DNA from: Limanda limanda | Lineage: Eukaryota > Chordata > Actinopteri > Pleuronectiformes > Pleuronectidae | NCBI RefSeq assembly: GCF_963576545.1 | Contig: NC_083637.1 | Location: 19,898,507-19,962,506, forward strand | Reading direction: 5' to 3' | Length of the DNA stretch: 64,000 nucleotides | In this document: piece by piece, positions 56,201 through 64,000 of the stretch | Position numbering within the stretch: position 1 is the first letter of the stretch | Layout of the letters: each line of letters begins with the position of its first letter | The notes under the pieces: model-generated | What the model was told of the DNA's origin: nothing | Databases searched by the model: none | Seen by the model: only the letters and a program-made list of their open reading frames with translations | Program-made: the position numbers and the translations under genes

Positions 56201-59200
56201 GTTGTCCGTGGATCATCGTCTCAACCACAAAGATCCACTTTAACAGTAAGACGAGAGACAGTAAATCTGACTGCACACCAACGTCCTGAAAACAAAAATC
56301 CTGAATACAAATGATCAAAGGAGTGTAAAGCATCCCTGATGTTTTGGAAGGATAAAGTTCATCAGAACATCTGAAAATAAGACATTATTTTAAAAACGAT
56401 TTTGTTCAAAACAAAACAGCTAAAATAAGACGGATGAGCAATATCCTAAAAATAAAGTTACACCTTTTCTATTTTGTAACATGATTTGACATGTTCAAAA
56501 AAGGTTGTACTGATTTAGGGAGATGATCTTCCCCCTATGTCGGTCCAACATCAGATTTCAATCATGTTTGTGATTGTGTTCACACTTTAAAACAAGACCA
56601 AGGCCTGCATGTTTCAGTCCAACAATAAGACATATGAATTACTATGTAAAGGTTTTAGTTGTTTAAATTCCGAAACGTACAGTTATAGAGACATAGAGAA
56701 GCGGCAGATCCATGAATTAAGCATCATCCAGTCAGTTTAGGATTACATGGCGAGACTGGGCCGTTGAGACAGGTCAAATCCGCAGAAGGGCTGTGGCTGG
56801 AACAACTTGCTAAGTACACATGAGAATTGTTGCCGTTTTAAAAGCAAGCTGTGGTCAGAGTTTTCATGACGTGATAAAAAGATGGATGTCATTATTTATT
56901 TAGAGTAAACTCACTGCACTTTAAGTGTGTATATACTATATATAACTGTATTTTATTATTAAAATAAGACACAAAAAATGTATTTAAAGCTTTAGTCACA
57001 GACCACATAAACTATAGCTTTTTACAGCAGATTGGTCAATTAGTCATTCGACCACCCAAAGTTGCCCTAATCTTTTACCAATCTGCTACAGTAGTTAAAG
57101 GGTCAAAAGGGGGTCAACTTTCCTGCATTGTTTAGTAAAAGGATTTGAAACAGCTGCTGATTTTGGACCATTTGGAGCTGAGTCACCCCATTCCACAGTC
57201 TGAAACAAGCCATAAATCAAACTTAGCAGTCACACCACATCAAGCCTATCCATCTGAGAAAAGGACAAACAAGGATAATGCTTTTACCACTGTCTGGTAT
57301 CTAAAGGGACACGGAGAGAGACAGCGCCCTGTCATTGACCCAGACAGTATGTCCTTAAGGCTTTAGAGGTCAACCATTTCTTTCTCCAGGAAAACTTGTG
57401 GTGTACCACTTAGGTCTACACCTTAGTGAGCTTGAAAACTCGAGGATAGAGGAAATAAAGGTTCAGAAACTTAGCAGTACCATTACCTCTGAAGAATATT
57501 TAATGAATATAGTAAACCTAATTTATGTTGGGTAATTTCTACCACATTTTACTGCTTGTGCCACACGATGAGTTAGAGACTATATATATGACCATCAGTT
57601 AAATGTTTTTCAAAGATGTTATTATCCTAGTGTTTCAATACCATGAGATACCAAAAAGACGAGTCGCCAGTAAAAAATCCTTGTCGCCGGGACAAATATA
57701 ACAATTCCCTATGTTGGTAGCAGCGAAATTTGTTGTATAATGTAATAATATGCAATCATTATAATTTGCAGAATGGAAAACCCCTCTGCAGTAAGAGTCA
57801 TACTAAAGATAAACAACCCACACTGATGCCACGCTGATGTCATGCTGCTTTTTACATAAATCAAGATGAATGATAATTACATTATGCATTACAATAAGCA
57901 AGAGTCCCATATCATTCATTACAAAACATTGCTTCTGCCCCTAAAGAGAGGCAGTAAGAGAGGCGGGAGATTTGCAGCGTCTCCATCTGTCTGAAGATAA
58001 AGGTCAGACTGAAGGTTACCGTTAGTTCTGGTCAAAGGGTGAAAGGTCATTAACTGACTCGGGCAGGGGGGTGTCAGGGGATTCCAATTTGTTTTCTCAA
58101 GGGAGTCTCAGAGTTGCCATTTGTACCGTCTCCTGTCGTCTGTGTTATTTGTTAGGGAAAGGGGTAGGGGGTGGAAATGGTCAGATGCTAAAATCCAAAA
58201 CAGTGCAACCTTTGATGGATCTGATAGTTTTGCTTGAACAGAGCTTTGTAATTGCGAAAGGAATATGATTTAATGGAACTTCTAAGTATATAAATGTTTT
58301 TTCCATATTATTTTGTCCATGGTTTATATGTTTTTGTATATTTAATGACTCAAAACTAATTTTAATATGCAATAATTCAGTTTAGCATAAATATATGGTG
58401 GAATAGCAGCAGTAGAATTGGCAGAAGCCTCCAAATTTGTGCTTTTATAAACACAAATAGCACAAATGTTCAGTCCCAATGCACATCTATTCTGATTGGT
58501 ATCAGTGGTATTTTAAGAACTGTGGGGATTTGCATCACAATTGTAAAGGTTCACAGCTTAACTAAACAACACAGTAAAACAAACTGCATTTTACAGAAAT
58601 GATTCTGTAATTATGTTTGATAAAAAGAGGATTGCAGGACAAAAGGACATGAGCTGTATTCAAGTTCACGAAAGTGTATGATTTGCACTGTGCAGTTCAC
58701 TGAACCACCAGCATGCCTCTCGCACTCAGTGTTAACATTAACAAACCACATAGCTGAGCCACTTTGCCCTAGACCAAAGGGGTTGTTGACATTGCGTCCT
58801 GTACTGTCATCTCCACAGTGAGTTCATTTTTTCACTTTATTCAAGCACTACAAGGACAGGACAGTCAACCAGGGCTGCATCAGCATCCCCTCGCTGTACT
58901 TGGATGCCGATGCTGTTATGGAGTGATGGTGGTCCTATGATTATCCACTATTTTAGTGCAAAGTGTGTCTGATTTGCTGTGCAACTGATTCTGCTGCACA
59001 TGATATACTAGGACAAGTTATTGGGGAGCAATTTCGAATCATAAAAAGTTTAATGACTCTGCACCATTGAACCTAAATAATATCTTAATACAATAAATCA
59101 ACTAGAGGTGAGTGTCCAAACCAAACCATTGATCAAATTTAAACTGCGATTCTGTGAAGGGATAAATAAAGTCTTGTTTTTATTGCTGTGCTAATGTTTA

Positions 59201-60399
59201 ATCACCCAATTAAACCCATAAGTGCCACCAAATATTAACACGGTGGTGTGTGGTTGAAGATTGGTTTAAAGGAAAGTTATTGATGTCAAAGAAACCGATG
59301 AACAAAAAGGGTCAATGACAGTCAAGACCTCAAAATGGAAGTGGAACATGTTTAGAGAACAATTAAATGCAACCCAAGTGAGGAAGATGAAATATGACAT
59401 GATATATCAGTTCATGGTGTGGTGTCAAGACTGATCATTAATTAGATGAGAAAACACCCTGACAAAAAAAAAGCGTGAGATGACAACATCATAAACATGA
59501 ATCTTTCCTGTGATGACTGCTTACATGAGACAGGCAATGACCTGGAACTGCAAACTTATCCTCACAATGGTTAGGGTAATTTAGGGCCCAGGTTATAACT
59601 GACTGAAAATTCTACCCAAACACAATCAAAGTGTAAAGAATAATAATAGTCAAACTTTGAAGGCACATCAATACTCCTCCAAAAACTAGGTTACCAAGTA
59701 ATGAAATGTGGCCCAAAGCCAGATTTTGATTCCTCTTACCTGTGCACACTCCTCACCTGATGTGAGCCAATGCACAGTGAACCAGGGTACTATGCTCAGC
59801 AGGCTTCACACACATTTTATATTTCCAAAATATGTTTTTAGATTAGAGCATAATTGCATTATATGATTTTAGAACAACAAAATGTTCTCTAGACTAAATA
59901 GGTCATACTGCATCACAGGATGTGGCATCACTAAGGTTTAAACCCGAAAATATGTAATCATAGTTATATTTGGATTGAAAGAAATACTTATTACTTATCC
60001 AATACTTATAAATATATAATATATACACACATACATACCCATATGTAAATACCTCTGACACCCCCTGAATCATTAGTGACAGTCATATATATATTTAAAA
60101 AGAGAAGGCCCATTTTTTGCCTTTTGTGACTCTTGCTACAGCGCCACGCTGGCTCACTCACTGCATTGTCCAATAGTTAAACAAAATACTTCCTCTTCCC
60201 CTCCTCACGCCTCCCTGGCGGGATTGCTCACTCTATAGAAAACACAGAGAATGCATGTTTGGAAAAGTGTCAAGCAAAAGTACTCTATGTGTGCGTAACC
60301 AAATATTTGTTTCTGCTGCCAGTGCACTCTGCACAAAAAATAATAGTGCTGTGGTGTGAATTCGCATTTATGGGTCTCTAAAATTGGGCAATGTCGCCA

Positions 60400-60840
60400 A
60401 AGTCGGCTTCTAATCTACATTGCACTTCCTTCCCAGACTCCCACCCTCAGCCTCTTTCCAGCCCAGCGAATGCTCGGGATGCCAATTATGTCATTCATTT
60501 AAGAGGCCAGCAGTCTACAGCTGACACTCCCCCTCCTACTCCCCCTCTCCGCTGCCCCAAGGAGACGCCAACAGACAGGAGTCAGGAATCTGGGGTGGAA
60601 CGTAATCGCTACACCGAGGAGGAGGGCTGGGTTGGAGAGGGGTGAGGAGGTAAAGACAAAGTGTTCATCTGGAGGTAGGAAACTACGGTGGAAGGGAGAA
60701 AGGGAGAGGGGGAGGAATGTGAGGAGGGGAAGACAAGAGGTCTATCAAGAGTCACAAATCTGTGGAACGCAGACAGCGGAGGGGGAGAAAGGGAATGGGA
60801 ACGCAGAGGGAGGGGGGAAAAAGGGGAGAAGGTGATTGAT
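60400..60840. other. Pyrimidine-rich then purine-rich segment
   Basis: Positions 60410-60560 are C/T-rich (CCCTCCTACTCCCCCTCTCC), and 60610-60840 are G/A-rich. Short plus-strand open frames here are composition artefacts. It could be a regulatory region, but no specific site is evident. Confidence 0.3.
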
Positions 60841-62159
60841 ACACTGAACTCTAAACAAGTAGTTATATTTAAATGTATTATATTGTATATATTTTGTATG
60901 TAACCTCACGTGTACTCCCTTTGTGTTGTATAGTTCTGATGATTATATCTGTTATTTTTCTTGTCTATTTGTGAACAAATATGTTAATTAAAAAAAAGAA
61001 AGGGGAGAGGGTAATTTGGAGGAGGGAATCAGTGACAGTGACAAAACTCTGGCAGTGTTTACACTGACAAAGGGGTAGCAGGGATGGCAGAGAGAGATAA
61101 TAGGAGATGACAGGAGAGAAGGGGAGGGATAAAAGAAGGAGCAGCGTGAACAAGAATTAAGTCTGAAAGTTGAGGAAATTTGCTAGTCTGCACTTACATC
61201 AATAAAGTACCATTATCAGGAGGATGTCTGGAAATCTTTTTTTATAAATCTAGTTGGCTGAAGTTCAACCACCCCATCTATCTGCAAGTGTGCCTTTCAT
61301 TTTTCGGTGAATTTAGTCCATAAATGGAGCTTGATTGATTTACCCTGCATTAGATCTCTATTTCTGTACAGTTATATTTTTAGCAGCAAAGGAAGACAGG
61401 ACGCCCTGCAGGCAGACAAGAGTAAACCAACTGTCGGTCCAGCCATGTCATCAGGACTTCAATTGAGTAGGAACCATCCTGAGCTTCCTTACTGATGCCA
61501 TGAAGATACACACTTAACAAATCAGAAAGTAGTTTCATTCTACAGCCCAACACTCCTCAAAAGCTTCTTCCCTTTCCTTCAGTGGATGATTTTGATTTTA
61601 CTGCTCCTCTTCTCACTGGACATTGAATTATACAACCCCCACAGTATAGTGCAAGGAATACATTTCGGAGGGCAAAATGCCACAGCCTTTGTCCTATTGG
61701 CTCATTCACTAACACAAACATATCATATCATACAAAGATTCTACAAGCTGGGACAGCGATGGTTGTTCATTGTGAATGAAATCAATCTTATCCCATGAAG
61801 AGCTCAACAAACTTAAAAAACCTCCAGCTACACTACAGGGGGAAACCTATCCTCAACATGCTGGTGAAAGCAAATTACAATCATCTTGATTACATTGGAA
61901 ACAGAAGCTGGTGTTTACAACTACGCAACTTTAACAAAATGGAGCCAATTTGATTGTTAAGTATTTGGCTTCCCAGTTCTCTACAACCGCGATTAGTTAC
62001 CAAGAAATTAAACAGAGGATTGAAATCGACAAACTAATCAAATGCATTGGTGTGTCATGCAGCCGTGAATACGTAAACAAACTGTCCAGTTAGAACAGAG
62101 AATGTACATTATACATAAATAACACAACACACCCACAGATTAACAGACTACTACTCTGC

Positions 62160-62285
62160 AGACTCGGGCTCCAAATGACATGTCCCACGCAAGATGGCAA
62201 TATTCACATCCAGAATATTTTGGCTTAATTTGTGGGAGGAAGTGGAGACGTGTCATCCATCTTTATATACAGTCTATAAGAAACT
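62160..62285 (+). repeat. Fragment of a dispersed fish repeat (ATCTTTATATACAGTCTAT type)
   Basis: Contains AAGATGGCAATATTCACATC, TTTTGGCTTAATTT and GTGTCATCCATCTTTATATA then CAGTCTATAAG. The last phrase is the end of a very common teleost repeat recalled from other genomes; its internal part often carries the CCACCAGGGGGCGAT word seen at 14767. Confidence 0.65.
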
Positions 62286-64000
62286 GCCATAGTATTCTGA
62301 CAATATATTTCAAAAATGGTCAGAGATGGAGGTGATGTGTAGAGATAAATATGAAAAAGAACATGGGCTATAAGGTAAATTCGTTTTTTGGGGTAGGCAG
62401 GCTGAATCATTGGGAACAGATGGAGAGCAAAGGTGGTCGGAAAGTAAGAAAGAAAGGTGACATGAAGCAGAGAGAAAAGGACGGAGCGAGGGATAATGAA
62501 ATAAAAGAAATACGGGCGAGGAAATAAGCCAGGGGTATTTAAGCTCATCTAAAGCATGAGTCACAAAGTAACTGTTATACTCATATAGGAAGCATTCAGA
62601 TTGAAATTTAATTTAGATACAGTCAGGTATAATATCATTCCACAGGAAAGTCATTCCCATGTGACTCATTAGCTGCACGAATAGCTGGGAGATCGCTTAT
62701 TTTATCCGCACGTGGCTTGAGCTGATGTAAAGTTGGTTTAGTGTCTTTATGAGCGCAGACCGTTTGTCCATACTGTAAATGATTCATGCAACAACTGTCT
62801 CAGGAATGCAGCTCGGAATTCTTGGATTTAAGCACGAGACTACTGCCTATGATTCTCACCAAGAGGGATTTCCTTGCATCGATATGTGGATATGGCTAGA
62901 GCAAAAGAGGAGAGAAAAGACTTGTTGTGCTGTTCGTCTAACAAGTTCGCAGGCACAACAAATGTAAATGCAGGATAATTAGATTATTTAAAGAAATGTG
63001 ATGGCTTTAGTTGGTGTCTAATTCTAGATTATGATAATCTACATACTGTACTTACTTGTGTACATGGGTAGTTTGCACAAAATGTTTTTTCCTTGTTATA
63101 TTCACATGATCTTAGAAAAGTTTGAATGCAGCCAAGTGATGCTCTGTAAGCAGGCGTTACATTAAAGCTTCTCCAGCTCCTCTCCTTAAGGTGCTTCAAA
63201 GCCACCCAGGACTGTGTGTTTGTGTATCTGTGCGCATAAATAATAGGCTGGTGTATACAGCATGTCTGTGCTCCATTTGTGTGAATGTGTGTGTTCATTC
63301 CCATATGAATGCCAGGATTCATCTGTCTCTGTATGGTCCGTTAGCTCTTAGACATAAGGGAATGAGAAAAGACAGAGGCAGAATGAGATGACGACCATGA
63401 TTATGAAGTGGAAAAGAGTATTCAGAGGTTGGGGTGGGGAGGTGGGCATCTAGAGAGCACTAAGAGGGAAGAAGAGCAATAAAAGAGTAGAACTGTGGGG
63501 ATGGAAGAAGGAATTGGGAAAAATAAAACAGAGGAACAAAACGTGAAAAGATATGAAGGAAAATTAAGGGTGGGGGTGTAAAAGAAAGGGCAATAAACAC
63601 TGTGATTATAATGACTCACAAGTTATTCCATTCAATTTCAACAAGTGTAAAGGAGAAAAGAAAGTACAGCACGGAGAACTGATCATTGTTATGGACTCAA
63701 ACAAATAGATGCAGTGTGAATAAGTCCGACACATGTGTTGGACATGGTTGCCCATATATCATCACCAGTCACACCAGCCACTGTCAATATGGAACAGCTA
63801 CTGCCAAAATAGTAAGTCATTGGACTATGTCTATACATCGTTAATAAACTACAGGTAATTTGGTAAGCTTAAGGTCACTGAAAAATCTTGTATATTTAAA
63901 AGAAAACAGGCCTTCAACAGGGTGAACATTGGCGAACTTGAAGCCTTGAAAATAAACAAAGTGTTGAACTTCTGCAACAGAGTTGGGATGAACTTTCCAA

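Larger units (their letters stand above)
53268..64000 (-). other. smurf2: smurf2 intron 1 (part)
   Basis: At least 10.7 kb lie upstream of exon 2 with no sequence resembling the short first exon (MSNPGGRRNGPVKLRL in mammals) and no CpG-rich promoter, so exon 1 lies beyond the window. The stretch is mostly unique AT-rich sequence with a CT-rich then GA-rich segment at 60400-60840 and one dispersed repeat near 62160-62280. Confidence 0.6.

Noticed and set aside
60391..60645. 84-codon plus-strand open frame considered as part of a smurf2 first exon region
   Set aside because: Wrong strand, composition-driven, and no resemblance to the expected N-terminus.

Overview
This window is genomic DNA from a teleost fish. 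The evidence is vertebrate-type split genes with GT-AG introns, long CA/TG, GA and other microsatellites, and several interspersed repeats of the kind common in bony fish. Nothing prokaryotic or viral is present. The species cannot be named from the sequence alone; a percomorph-type fish is a guess.

Three protein-coding genes can be modelled exon by exon with consistent splice phases. (1) Positions 1070-7248, plus strand: the 3' part of cep95 (CCDC45), 14 exons and 595 codons plus stop, coding for the coiled-coil part of a centrosomal protein. The 5' exons with the N-terminal calponin-homology-like domain lie outside the window. (2) Positions 9031-13251, minus strand: a nine-exon gene for a 355-residue protein. 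It has a basic N-terminus, a short conserved-looking block, an acidic middle and a C-terminal pair of CxxC motifs. I do not recognise it as a named gene; it resembles an uncharacterised fish protein family. It has its own promoter-like region and leader exon near 14.63-14.76 kb. (3) Positions 19009-53267, minus strand: smurf2, the C2-WW-HECT E3 ubiquitin ligase of the TGF-beta/BMP pathway. Eighteen exons are present, giving about 739 residues from the C2 domain to the HECT stop codon. Only the first coding exon is missing, and it must lie beyond 64,000.

Layout: 1-1.07 kb upstream cep95 intron; 1.07-7.25 kb cep95; 7.25-9.03 kb the facing 3' ends of cep95 and the middle gene; 9.03-14.76 kb the unnamed gene and its promoter; 14.8-15.85 kb intergenic; 15.86-19.0 kb smurf2 3' UTR; 19.0-53.3 kb smurf2 exons and introns; 53.3-64.0 kb smurf2 intron 1. 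The cep95-smurf2 neighbourhood is also found in mammals, which supports both names. The gene lying between them is the most novel item.

The introns hold degenerate LINE fragments, two opposite-orientation copies of one interspersed repeat, further repeats, and striking simple-sequence arrays. No CRISPR arrays, operons, tRNA or rRNA genes were seen.
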